A stretch of 64,000 nt of DNA from positions 254,559-318,558 of the forward strand of contig JBGUOH010000003.1 in NCBI GenBank assembly GCA_045117995.1, in the 5' to 3' direction. This DNA is from RUG14515 sp045117995 (GTDB taxonomy: Bacteria; Bacillota_I; Bacilli_A; RFN20; CAG-826). Position 1 is the stretch's first letter; every line of letters starts with the position of its first letter. Both the position numbers and the translations under genes were made by a program. Shown piece after piece: positions 8,764 through 16,571 of the stretch. The notes under the pieces are model-generated. The model ran no database searches and was not told the origin of the DNA. It saw nothing but the letters and a program-made list of their open reading frames with translations.

Positions 8764-9078
8764 ATGGATGCTCAATTAAAAAGAGGTGTACTAGATGTCT
8801 GTGTCTTAGCGGCTATTAAGAACGAAGATTCTTATGGCTATAAGATCATTAAAGACCTAAAACCAATCTTAGAATTATCAGAATCCACTCTCTATACCAT
8901 CTTGAAACGTCTAGAAGATTCTCACATGCTCGTTACTCGAACCGCGGAATATGAGGGCCGGTTAAGAAAGTACTATCACATAACCAGCACAGGGCGTCAA
9001 AGAATCGAAGACTTCAAAAATGAATGGAAGGAAATAATGGAAATTTATTCCTTTATAGAAAGAGGGGAGCAGGTATGA
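8764..9078 (+). CDS. PadR-family transcriptional regulator
   Basis: A 104-residue winged-helix regulator. The PadR signature is clear: start near GVLDVCVLAAIKNEDSYGY, then LSESTLYTILKRLEDSHML (recognition helix) and the wing RKYYHITSTGRQRI. Its TGA overlaps the ATG of the HAAS-domain gene by four bases, the conserved arrangement of PadR-DUF1700-DUF4097 operons thought to respond to envelope conditions. It probably represses its own promoter through the half-sites upstream. Confidence 0.9.
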   Translation: MDAQLKRGVLDVCVLAAIKNEDSYGYKIIKDLKPILELSESTLYTILKRLEDSHMLVTRTAEYEGRLRKYYHITSTGRQRIEDFKNEWKEIMEIYSFIERGEQV

Positions 9079-9680
9079 CAAAGAAACAATTCTTAGATGA
9101 ACTTAGAAGCAAACTTGTCGGTCTACCAAAGGCAGACATAGATGAACGTATCAGCTTCTACGAAGAAATGATTAACGACCGTATGGATGAAGGTAAATCT
9201 GAAGAAGAAGCCGTTAATGATATCGGTACAGTCGATGAAGTAATTAAACAAATTGCAAAAGACACGCCACTTGTGAGCTTAGTCAAACACAAGATGACAC
9301 CAAAAAGAAGATTAAGAGGATGGGAAGTAGTGCTTATTATCCTAGGATTCCCACTTTGGTTCCCATTATTAATCACTGGATTAGTCCTCTTATTTGTCGG
9401 ATTCATCTTAATGTGGACTGGCGCTATCGTGACTTACGCGGTAGAAACATCATTAATCGCTGCATGTTTTATGGGCTTATTGAGTTTCTTCCTCGGATAC
9501 TTCGATGGTGGTGGCATCACCGCAAATCTACCTTACTTAGGTATTTCAATGATGTGCTTTGGTGGTGCAATTATGTTCGGCTTTGCGTGCTATGGGGTTA
9601 CTAGAGGCATGATCAAAGCCACTAGAGGGATGTTCATAGGAATTAAATCCTGGTTCATCAAAAAAGGAGATAAAAAGTAA
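9075..9680 (+). CDS. DUF1700/HAAS-domain membrane protein
   Basis: A 201-residue protein with an N-terminal helical HAAS (DUF1700) domain (KKQFLDELRSKLVGLP to about residue 60, including EEAVNDIG) and several hydrophobic helices after it. The real start is the ATG at 9075, inside the PadR stop (ATGA), with AGAGGGGAG just upstream; an in-frame ATG at 9024 lies within padR. HAAS proteins couple PadR regulators to membrane signalling, but the exact function is unknown. A basic tail ends with WFIKKGDKK. Confidence 0.82.
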   Translation: MTKKQFLDELRSKLVGLPKADIDERISFYEEMINDRMDEGKSEEEAVNDIGTVDEVIKQIAKDTPLVSLVKHKMTPKRRLRGWEVVLIILGFPLWFPLLITGLVLLFVGFILMWTGAIVTYAVETSLIAACFMGLLSFFLGYFDGGGITANLPYLGISMMCFGGAIMFGFACYGVTRGMIKATRGMFIGIKSWFIKKGDKK

Positions 9681-10642
9681 TGAAAGGTTTTGTTGTAGGA
9701 CTTATTGTCCTTGGGGGTTTAGCCCTCGTCGGTGGTGCCGCAGTTCTTGCATACGGCATGGCCAGAGGTGGCATTAATGATAACTTTGTCACCAATGAAT
9801 ATAAATTAGAAGAAGATATTGATATCATCAATATTGATACCACAACTGCGGATATCGATATCAAGAAAGCAGATGGCGATCAAGGTAAAGTTGTCTGTGT
9901 CGAAAAAGAAAAGGTTTATCACAAAGTTAATGTTAGCGATAAACTCTTAACCATTAAAGAAAACGATGATCGTAAATGGTATCAAAAGTACTTATTTAAT
10001 TGGAACTTCAAGTCCATGTCAGTGACTGTCTATTTACCAGAAGCAGCTTATAACGATATTACCGTTGATTCTAATACTGGTCATATCTATATCGCTAAAG
10101 AATTCACATTCGCTAATATGAAACTCTCCAGCGATACAGGTTCTATTAAATTAGATAATAAAGCGACAGGTGATATTGAAATCAATGTCCATACTGGTGG
10201 TGTTTATCTCAATGACACTGACGCTAATAGCTTAAAAGTTAAATCATCCACAGGTGATGTTAACTACAAAAACGGTGAAGTAACAGGCGCCATTGAATTA
10301 CAATCCTCTACTGGTGACTTCAACCTTGAAAACGTCAAAGGTAATTCCTTCAAGGCTAAAGCAAGCACTGGTCATGTCCACTTAACCGATGTTGTGGTTG
10401 ATGATGAAATGAACATCAAAACATCCACAGGTGGTGTGAGATTCGAAAGAAGTGACGCTAAAAAGATTAAAGTGGAAACATCCACAGGTTCCATTAAAGG
10501 TACATTATTAACATCCAAGATTTTTAACGCCAAATCTGATACAGGTTCTATTAGACTCCCAGATACCGCCGATTGGGATCAAGCGGGTGGTACCTTCGAA
10601 GCAGAATCTGATACCGGTTCAATCGAAATCAAGATTGCTTAA
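9680..10642 (+). CDS. DUF4097-family beta-repeat protein, membrane-anchored
   Basis: A 320-residue protein with one N-terminal hydrophobic anchor (about residues 4-28) and a long beta-repeat domain. Units of roughly 20 residues recur with cores such as SSTGDV, STGHV, STGGV and DTGSI, the hallmark of DUF4097 (bactofilin/adhesin-like beta-helix). Its ATG overlaps the preceding stop by one base (TAATG), so it is the third gene of the PadR operon. It is probably exposed outside the membrane; its ligand is unknown. Confidence 0.85.
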   Translation: MKGFVVGLIVLGGLALVGGAAVLAYGMARGGINDNFVTNEYKLEEDIDIINIDTTTADIDIKKADGDQGKVVCVEKEKVYHKVNVSDKLLTIKENDDRKWYQKYLFNWNFKSMSVTVYLPEAAYNDITVDSNTGHIYIAKEFTFANMKLSSDTGSIKLDNKATGDIEINVHTGGVYLNDTDANSLKVKSSTGDVNYKNGEVTGAIELQSSTGDFNLENVKGNSFKAKASTGHVHLTDVVVDDEMNIKTSTGGVRFERSDAKKIKVETSTGSIKGTLLTSKIFNAKSDTGSIRLPDTADWDQAGGTFEAESDTGSIEIKIA

Positions 10643-10650
10643 TAAGATTA

Positions 10651-10672
10651 ACGCTCAAATGAGCGTTTTTCT
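10651..10672 (+). terminator. Terminator of PadR-HAAS-DUF4097 operon
   Basis: CGCTC pairs with GAGCG (extended by A-T ends) followed by TTTTTCTTTT. Confidence 0.8.
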
Positions 10673-10700
10673 TTTGCTCTAGAAACGCTATAATATCGAT

Positions 10701-11156
10701 ATGCTCGAACTTTTATTTCCTTTATCCATCACTTTAGCGATAGAAGTACCAATCTATTTATTGATGAAATGGAGAGACCTAAAACTCTTCACTGTCGCGA
10801 GTATTGCTAACTTAGTTTTAAATCTATTAATGAATATTCTTTTAACCACAGTGATGGCTAATGAGAGTTTGTTTAATTATTATCTTTTCTTATCACTCTA
10901 TGAAATAGGTACGACATTCGCGGAAGCTATAATCATCACTCTTATTTGCAAAATCAAATTCAAAAACACATTATTCCACGCTTTCGTCGCTAATCTATCA
11001 TCCTTAACTGTGGGTATCCTTCTTAATGATGTTAATAATCTTTTCATCACAAGAATAGTGTTAACAATTATCTTCTTCTCCGCTTTTGCGTTTGTGGAAG
11101 TAATAACTATTATTCACTTTGTGAAAACAAATAAAAAAGAAAACGCTATCGAGTAG
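10701..11156 (+). CDS. small four-helix membrane protein, unknown function
   Basis: A 151-residue protein made almost entirely of four or five hydrophobic segments, ending in a basic tail (KTNKKENAIE). I do not recognise a family. TATAAT at 10689-10694 ends six bases before the ATG, so the transcript should be leaderless; no Shine-Dalgarno is possible. The 3' end carries the terminator hairpin shared with the convergent gene. Confidence 0.65.
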   Translation: MLELLFPLSITLAIEVPIYLLMKWRDLKLFTVASIANLVLNLLMNILLTTVMANESLFNYYLFLSLYEIGTTFAEAIIITLICKIKFKNTLFHAFVANLSSLTVGILLNDVNNLFITRIVLTIIFFSAFAFVEVITIIHFVKTNKKENAIE

Positions 11157-11160
11157 CGTT
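11142..11160 (-). terminator. Terminator for the minus-strand gene ending at 11160
   Basis: AACGCTA pairs with TAGCGTT around TCGAG; on the minus strand the stem is followed by TTCTTTTTT. It overlaps the last codons of the convergent plus-strand gene. Confidence 0.75.
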
Positions 11161-11936
11161 TATCTTCTCTTTCTCGCGGAAGTAATAATTACTGGAGTTA
11201 ATATCGCTCCAAGAATCAAGGCGAAGAAGGTAATTAATAAGATCCATAATGCGGAGTTAGTCATGCCACATGAATTGCCTTTATTCTTTGCAACTTCTTC
11301 GTAGGCACTGATCTTTTTAATTGTTAATTGATCAAGGTCTAACTTTTCTTCAGTTCTAAATGTTCTATTTGTGGTGTTGAAGTACATATAGAAGCTCTTA
11401 TCTACACCTTTATACGTCACATCAATGAACAACGCTAAGTTGTATTGAGGGATTTGTTCATTATCAACTTTTAAGACATATTGGTTAGCTTTCTTATAGT
11501 CTTCTTTAATCTCCGCACCATTGAAGTTCACATCAGGTAATACATAGTAATAAGTGGAGAATCTAGCGTCAAATCTTTGAGCGAAACTGAATCCGCTACT
11601 AACATAGGTGTAATATTTTTCTGATTTACCAGGTCCGATGCTTTGTTCAGAAAAGACTGGATTAACTGGTTCTAAATCTAAGTTATAAACTCTGCCATTA
11701 TCACTCGCCACAAAAGGAACAGTAGTGAATGGGGCGATGTGTTTAGAGCCAACATTCTTCACTTCAATTTCGTAGCAGACATTATTTTCGGTTTTCTTCT
11801 TTTCATCCACACCGACATAGTTCACATAAATATCGACATTATCGTAACTAGTTGTGACTTTTTTAGGAGCGGGAGAATTAGCCATACATAATGGCATCAT
11901 CATTAATAAGGGAAATAGTTTCATTCGATTTGTCAT
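11160..11936 (-). CDS. secreted protein with C-terminal membrane anchor, unknown function
   Basis: A protein of about 258 residues with an N-terminal signal (LFPLLMMMPLCMANS), a beta-rich extracellular region to about residue 220, and a C-terminal membrane helix (ALWILLITFFALILGAILTP) with RKRR after it. I recognise no family. An upstream in-frame ATG exists at 11951, but on the minus strand TTGCGT, a 17-base spacer and GATAAT end six bases before the ATG at 11936, which favours a leaderless start there. Confidence 0.6.
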   Translation of the reverse strand: MTNRMKLFPLLMMMPLCMANSPAPKKVTTSYDNVDIYVNYVGVDEKKKTENNVCYEIEVKNVGSKHIAPFTTVPFVASDNGRVYNLDLEPVNPVFSEQSIGPGKSEKYYTYVSSGFSFAQRFDARFSTYYYVLPDVNFNGAEIKEDYKKANQYVLKVDNEQIPQYNLALFIDVTYKGVDKSFYMYFNTTNRTFRTEEKLDLDQLTIKKISAYEEVAKNKGNSCGMTNSALWILLITFFALILGAILTPVIITSARKRR

Positions 11937-12059
11937 AATAGCATTATCCATTTCTGAAATAGCAAACGCAATCTTTGCTTTCGCTAATTAGACGTTTAAC
12001 AAGGGTGAAAACTGCTAAGAAATAGTGCTTTGCTATTATTTATCGAATTCTCAAGAAGG

Positions 12060-12082
12060 CCCTTATCTTCTATAAGTAGGGG
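12060..12082 (+). repeat. Left-end hairpin of the tnpB element
   Basis: Imperfect hairpin CCCTTAT / ATAAG with GG pairing, sharing ATCTTCTATAAGT with the right-end hairpin. The 200 bases that follow to tnpB hold a TATAAT near 12192 and no gene. Confidence 0.55.
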
Positions 12083-12278
12083 ATGTATTTGAGCAAATTA
12101 ATAATGTCGTAGCGGCTTCCGTCTCGTTAATCTATTAGGCATAATTTTTGATAAATAGTGAATCAATTATTGTAATTATATCAACAAGTTGATATAATAT
12201 TATTAGGAAATATGGATGTGGGGAATGAAAATGCATTTAGCATTTATTTCCCTTTTCTTATATTTCGAAAGGATAAGT

Positions 12279-13427
12279 ATGACTAAGACAGTTAAAAGAA
12301 CATATCGCTTTAGAATCTATCCTAATCCTTCTCAAAAAGAGTTAATTGAGAAAACTTTAGGGTGTTCTCGTCAAGTCTATAACGACTTCCTTTCGATGTG
12401 CATTGAATCTTATGAAGTTGATCATAATAGGATAGTTAATAAGTATGATTTAATTAAGCTTCTTCCTGAATATAAAAAGACATTCCCATATTTAAAAGAA
12501 GTTGATTCTATCGCGCTTCAACAAACAGTTATCCATTTATATGATGCCTATATGAATTTCTTTAGACATAATGCTGAATTCCCAAAATTTAAAAAGAAAA
12601 AGAATGATTATGGTTATACGACCATGAATACAAATAACTCTATTCGTTTCATTGAGGATGATATCCAAATCCCAAAACTAGGTAGAGTTAAAGTAAAACT
12701 TCATCGCCATTTACCAGAATCATTTAAATTCACCATGGTCAGTGTTTCTCGTTTGGGTAGACATTACTACGTTTCTTTACTGGGCGAAGAAGAATACTTT
12801 GACTACGGAGAATACATCAAGGAATCTCTAGACCCTAATAATTCCATTGGATTAGATTTTTCTTTATCTCATCTCTTCGTTGATAGTAACGGTAGTCACT
12901 TAGATATGCCGACTTATTATCAAGATTCTCTGACTAAATTAGCAAAAGAGCAAAGAAAGCTATCCCACATGAAGAAAGATTCATCTCATTATCAAAAACA
13001 ATTAATGAGAATCAAAAATCTTCATGAACATATTGCTAATCAAAGAAAAGATTTTCTTCATAAGGTTTCTAGAAAAATGGCAAACACTTATGATTATGTT
13101 TTCGTGGAGAATTTAGATTTACAAGGAATAAGTAAAAGAAAAACTGATTTAAAATTTGGAATAACCATTTTTGATTTGGGTTATGGAACTTTTCTTAATT
13201 ATCTTTCTTATAAGATGAATTGGCTTAATAAGCATCTAGTTAAAGTGGATAGATATTTCCCCTCTAGTCAATTATGCTCCAACTGTAACTATCGAAAAAG
13301 CGATTTAACGCTTAATCAAAGGAGTTGGGTTTGTCCTATTTGTGGCTTCAAACATGACCGCGACTATAATGCAGCGATTAACATCAAAAAAGAAGGAATA
13401 AGAATGATCCTTAATCCTTCTAATTAA
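12279..13427 (+). CDS. tnpB: TnpB RNA-guided endonuclease
   Basis: A 382-residue TnpB of the IS605/IS1341 group, ancestor type of Cas12 nucleases; TnpB proteins use an omega RNA from the element's right end to cut DNA. All parts are present: N-terminal KRTYRFRIYPNPSQ, RuvC-I Asp193 in SIGLDFS, RuvC-II Glu277 in FVENLDL, a zinc ribbon with Cys333/336/352/355, and RuvC-III Asp362 in HDRDYNAA. The protein therefore looks catalytically intact. I chose the ATG at 12279 behind GAAAGGA; the longer frame from 12216 has no ribosome site. No tnpA accompanies it. Confidence 0.92.
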   Translation: MTKTVKRTYRFRIYPNPSQKELIEKTLGCSRQVYNDFLSMCIESYEVDHNRIVNKYDLIKLLPEYKKTFPYLKEVDSIALQQTVIHLYDAYMNFFRHNAEFPKFKKKKNDYGYTTMNTNNSIRFIEDDIQIPKLGRVKVKLHRHLPESFKFTMVSVSRLGRHYYVSLLGEEEYFDYGEYIKESLDPNNSIGLDFSLSHLFVDSNGSHLDMPTYYQDSLTKLAKEQRKLSHMKKDSSHYQKQLMRIKNLHEHIANQRKDFLHKVSRKMANTYDYVFVENLDLQGISKRKTDLKFGITIFDLGYGTFLNYLSYKMNWLNKHLVKVDRYFPSSQLCSNCNYRKSDLTLNQRSWVCPICGFKHDRDYNAAINIKKEGIRMILNPSN

Positions 13428-13439
13428 TTTCAATCTAAA

Positions 13440-13567
13440 CAAGTTCGGATATCTTATAGTAAAATATCCTTAACCGAGGGACTCTCGGGGATAGCCCATT
13501 GATACTGAATTCGTTAGAGTTCTTGAGTGGGAAGCCCCCATCTTCTATAAGTGGGGGAGGATGTCAC
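13440..13567 (+). ncRNA. Candidate omega RNA (reRNA) of TnpB
   Basis: The stretch from the tnpB stop to the right end folds into consecutive stems: GGATAT/ATATCC, CCGAG/CTCGG, CCCA/TGGG and the terminal CCCCCA/TGGGGG hairpin. Omega RNAs lie at this place and end at the element boundary, with the guide supplied by the flank. The guide would begin near 13568. Position and structure support this; expression is inferred. Confidence 0.65.
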
Positions 13568-13597
13568 TATTAGAAAATATAATAAAATGTGGTGCAT

Positions 13598-15052
13598 ATG
13601 AAGAAAGCGCTCGCCCTAACGACATGCCTCGTCGCTCTTCTATTTTCTTTATTAGGCTGCAACAATAATCAAAATAACAAGAGTGGCTCTAAAGGCAATA
13701 ACTCATCCCATATCGTTTCTCTCGACATTGTCGCCTTCAATGATTTCCATGGCAACACCCTCGATAGCGATACTGGTTTAGGTTTGGCTAAAACAACTTC
13801 TTTAATTAATGAATTAACTAAACATAGTAATAATAGATTATTAATCTCCCAAGGAGATATGTGGCAAGGCTCCGCAGAAAGCAACCTTACCCATGGTAAC
13901 TTAGTAACTGAATGGATGAACGAACAAGGCTTTTCATCCATGACTTTAGGTAACCATGAATTTGACTGGGGACAAGATGATATTGTCTCTAACAAAGAAT
14001 TAGCAACCTTCCCATTCTTAGCGATTAATGTCTATAGTACAGAAACTAACTCACTTGTCAGCTATTGCCAACCATCCACAATCGCAAAAATCGGTAGTGC
14101 AAAAATCGGTATTATCGGGGCTATTGGTGATTGTTATTCGTCTATCTCTTCTTCGCAAGTTAAAGGCATCTATTTTAAGGTGGGAGATGAACTCACTTCC
14201 CTTGTTAAAGCGGAGGCAAAATCCTTAAAAGAGCAGGGATGTGACTTTATTATCTACTCCATTCACGATGATGACAGTGCTTATAATTTAGACTTAAGCA
14301 ACGACTATGTTGATCTTGTTTTGGAAGGTCATACACATAAAAATTACGTCAAAAAAGACGCTAAAGGTGTCTACCACGTTCAAGGTGGTGGCTATAACAA
14401 GAGTGTGCCATATATCAGTCTTGATATTGACACAGCCAAAGACACCTATGAAATCAAAAACATTAAAAGTGTGTACACTAATGACTATTGGAAACTAGAA
14501 GATAACGCTAATACATTAAAGCTCTTTGATAAATATCAAAGTGTGATTGGTACTGCTAGAATGCCGATTGGTGTTAACTCCTCTAGAAGAGATTCCACAT
14601 TCTTAAGAAATCTTGTGAGTGAACTCTATCTAGAAGCGGGTCTAGAAAAGTGGGGCGAACAATATAACATCTTCTTAGGTGGTGGTTATATTTCATGCCG
14701 CTCTCCATATTATTTGCCGTCCGGAGATGTCAGCTATGCTGATTTATATAATCTCTTCCCGTTTGATAATGATATCCAACTTTGTTCCGTCAGTGGTTAT
14801 TATCTCTTAAAACAGTTCATTAATACGGATAACGAAAACTACTTCATCAACTATTCTGAATATGGTGAAGGATTAGTGAATAATGTCGAAAATAATGGGA
14901 CATATTATATCGTTACAGATTCATATTGTTCAGACTATGGCCCTAACAATTTAACTGTGGTTGATACATATGATAGAGATTGTTACTATGCCCGTGATTT
15001 ATTAAAAGATTACATCGTTGAGGGTGGATTAGAAAACAAGATTACAAAGTAA
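13598..15052 (+). CDS. 5'-nucleotidase / UshA-type metallophosphatase lipoprotein
   Basis: A surface lipoprotein of 484 residues: signal peptide ending in the lipobox LLGC, then a calcineurin-like metallophosphatase domain with FNDFHGN, GDMWQGS, GNHEFDWG and EGHTHK metal ligands. A C-terminal 5'-nucleotidase domain follows (SGDVSYADLYNLFPFDND). It should dephosphorylate extracellular nucleotides for nucleoside salvage. An in-frame GTG at 13589 is an alternative start; TATAAT at 13578-13583 is only 5-14 bases upstream, so the leader is absent or tiny. That promoter abuts the right end of the tnpB insertion. Confidence 0.87.
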   Translation: MKKALALTTCLVALLFSLLGCNNNQNNKSGSKGNNSSHIVSLDIVAFNDFHGNTLDSDTGLGLAKTTSLINELTKHSNNRLLISQGDMWQGSAESNLTHGNLVTEWMNEQGFSSMTLGNHEFDWGQDDIVSNKELATFPFLAINVYSTETNSLVSYCQPSTIAKIGSAKIGIIGAIGDCYSSISSSQVKGIYFKVGDELTSLVKAEAKSLKEQGCDFIIYSIHDDDSAYNLDLSNDYVDLVLEGHTHKNYVKKDAKGVYHVQGGGYNKSVPYISLDIDTAKDTYEIKNIKSVYTNDYWKLEDNANTLKLFDKYQSVIGTARMPIGVNSSRRDSTFLRNLVSELYLEAGLEKWGEQYNIFLGGGYISCRSPYYLPSGDVSYADLYNLFPFDNDIQLCSVSGYYLLKQFINTDNENYFINYSEYGEGLVNNVENNGTYYIVTDSYCSDYGPNNLTVVDTYDRDCYYARDLLKDYIVEGGLENKITK

Positions 15053-15082
15053 TCTACTTTCTGATAATTTTTAAGTAGAATT

Positions 15083-15112
15083 AAGGTTTTTCGTAATAGA
15101 AAAATCTTTTTT
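15083..15112 (+). terminator. Terminator of the nucleotidase gene
   Basis: AAGGTTTTTC pairs with GAAAAATCTT over a six-base loop and runs into TTTTTTATT. Confidence 0.75.
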
Positions 15113-15177
15113 ATTAATAGATTTATAAAATTTATTAATTCTCATAAGATACTCTCGGTCCCAAAGGAGGGTTACTT

Positions 15178-16059
15178 ATGGCAATTAAGATTTACGCTGA
15201 TGCCGGTAGCAATTTATTCTCAGGCATCATCAAGAAAAGAAACGCAGACATCACAATTGTGAATATGTCATTAACCATTGATGAAAAAATCTATCAATGT
15301 TACGAAGATAAAATCGATGTTGATCAATTCTCTCACTCTTTCTACGAGAAAATGCGTGAAGGAAGAAGTATTAATACATCACAAATTACACCATATACTT
15401 ACGAACAAGCTTTTAAAAAAGATATCGAAGAAGGTAATCAAATTATCTGCTTCGTCATGGCAAAAGGCATCTCAGGTACATATAACTCCGCTTGTATTGC
15501 TAGAGACAACATCAATAGAGAACAAGGCAAAGAAATGGTCTATATCGTTGATAGTGCAACCGCAGGCTTTGGTGAAGGCTTACAAGCACTCCATGCCTAT
15601 GAATTAGTGAAGAAGGGTATGAGTTTTAAAGATATTTGCTATGAATGTGAAAAGTTCAAATTCCAAGTGAGAAGCGAATTCACTGTCGGTGATATCAAAT
15701 ATCTCATTAAGAAGGGTAGAGTATCCGCTTTATTAGCGAAGTTCATTAACTTCTTAAGAATCAAATTCATCCTTAAAGGTAGTAATAAATCTAAGATTGA
15801 AGTGGCTGGTAAAGTCAGTGGTCGTAAGATGGCCTTACGTCGTCTTGCGGAAACTTGCATCGCTAAAATCAGGCATCCAGAAAAACAAACAGTTTATATC
15901 TCCCACTGCGACGCTTATGATGATGCTTTATCCGTAAAGAACTACTTGGTAGACCATGGCATTAAGAACGTGGAAATCTATTTCTATGACCTGATTACTG
16001 GCGCACACATTGGTCCAGATTCCTTAGCGGTTTTCTATGTCGGAGAAAATCGCGATTAA
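15178..16059 (+). CDS. DegV-family fatty-acid-binding protein
   Basis: A 293-residue cytoplasmic DegV protein. DegV (FakB-type) proteins bind fatty acids and present them to a fatty acid kinase for phospholipid synthesis. Diagnostic parts are the N-terminal KIYADAGSNL, the ligand-pocket motif MAKGISGTYNSA near residue 98, DSATAGFGEG, and the C-terminal TGAHIGPDSLAVFY. AAAGGAGGGT precedes the ATG. No fatty acid kinase gene is adjacent, as is common. Confidence 0.88.
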   Translation: MAIKIYADAGSNLFSGIIKKRNADITIVNMSLTIDEKIYQCYEDKIDVDQFSHSFYEKMREGRSINTSQITPYTYEQAFKKDIEEGNQIICFVMAKGISGTYNSACIARDNINREQGKEMVYIVDSATAGFGEGLQALHAYELVKKGMSFKDICYECEKFKFQVRSEFTVGDIKYLIKKGRVSALLAKFINFLRIKFILKGSNKSKIEVAGKVSGRKMALRRLAETCIAKIRHPEKQTVYISHCDAYDDALSVKNYLVDHGIKNVEIYFYDLITGAHIGPDSLAVFYVGENRD

Positions 16060-16114
16060 TTAATAAAAATTAGTGTTTCTATCTTTTTCATCACTGTTAT
16101 ATAATTAACTCACT

Positions 16115-16201
16115 GCCCGAGTGGTGAAACTGGTAGACGCACTGGACTCAAAATCCAGCGGTAGCGATACCGTGCCGGTTCGATTCCGGCCTCGGGCACC
16201 A
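16115..16201 (+). tRNA. tRNA-Leu (anticodon CAA)
   Basis: Class II tRNA: acceptor GCCCGAG/CTCGGGC, anticodon stem CTGGA/TCCAG with loop CTCAAAA, long variable arm (CGGTAGCGATACCG), T arm GCCGG/CCGGC, CCA encoded. TATAAT lies at 16100-16105. Confidence 0.93.
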
Positions 16202-16213
16202 CTTAGACAAAAT

Positions 16214-16237
16214 GCCCTGTTAATTCAGGGCTTTTTC
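16214..16237 (+). terminator. Terminator after tRNA-Leu
   Basis: GCCCTG pairs with CAGGGC, followed by TTTTT. Confidence 0.85.
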
Positions 16238-16260
16238 TTATATATTAAATAGGAAATAAT

Positions 16261-16551
16261 ATGGCAAGCTCAAACGATTATTTACAGTTCATCTTAGAAC
16301 TTCTTAGAGAAACTAGAGGCATCACCTATAAAAAGATGATGGGGGAATTTATGCTTTATAAAGACGCTATCCTTTTTGGTGGTATCTATGATAATCGTTT
16401 CCTTATTAAGAAAACCAAATCAGTGGAAAATCTTGGATTAAAAGATCAAATCCCATATCCAAATGCAAAAGCAATGCTTCTTGTTGATTCAGAAGATCCA
16501 GATGAAATTAAAGAACTTGTAGACCTAGTGGTTAAAGGCTTAAAAAAATAA
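16261..16551 (+). CDS. TfoX N-terminal-domain protein
   Basis: A 96-residue single-domain protein of the TfoX_N family. Typical features are YKKMMGEFMLYKDAILFGGI (residues 21-40) and the central DNRFLIKKT strand followed by a C-terminal helix. In Gammaproteobacteria the longer TfoX/Sxy regulates competence; in Bacillota the short form is widespread and its role unknown. It stands alone between tRNA-Leu and the convergent phosphatase gene. Confidence 0.8.
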   Translation: MASSNDYLQFILELLRETRGITYKKMMGEFMLYKDAILFGGIYDNRFLIKKTKSVENLGLKDQIPYPNAKAMLLVDSEDPDEIKELVDLVVKGLKK

Positions 16552-16571
16552 CCCTAGATTGTGTCAGGGTT
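16550..16571 (-). terminator. Terminator for the minus-strand phosphatase gene
   Basis: AACCCT pairs with AGGGTT; on the minus strand the stem is followed by ATTTTTTTA. It overlaps the gene's stop codon. Confidence 0.65.

Larger units (their letters stand above)
12060..13567 (+). mobile_element. IS200/IS605-type element carrying only tnpB
   Basis: The interval is bounded by two subterminal hairpins in the same orientation. The left one is 12060-12082 (CCCTTAT...ATAAGTAGGGG), the right one 13535-13557 (CCCCCA...TGGGGG). They share ATCTTCTATAAGT. The right end reads GGGGGAGGATGTCAC, as in other IS605-group right ends. No tnpA transposase is inside, so movement would need one in trans. The exact left boundary is uncertain. 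Confidence 0.75.

Noticed and set aside
9024..9074. HAAS-domain protein starting at 9024
   Set aside because: This would lie wholly inside padR; the ATGA overlap at 9075 with AGAGGGGAG is the standard coupling.
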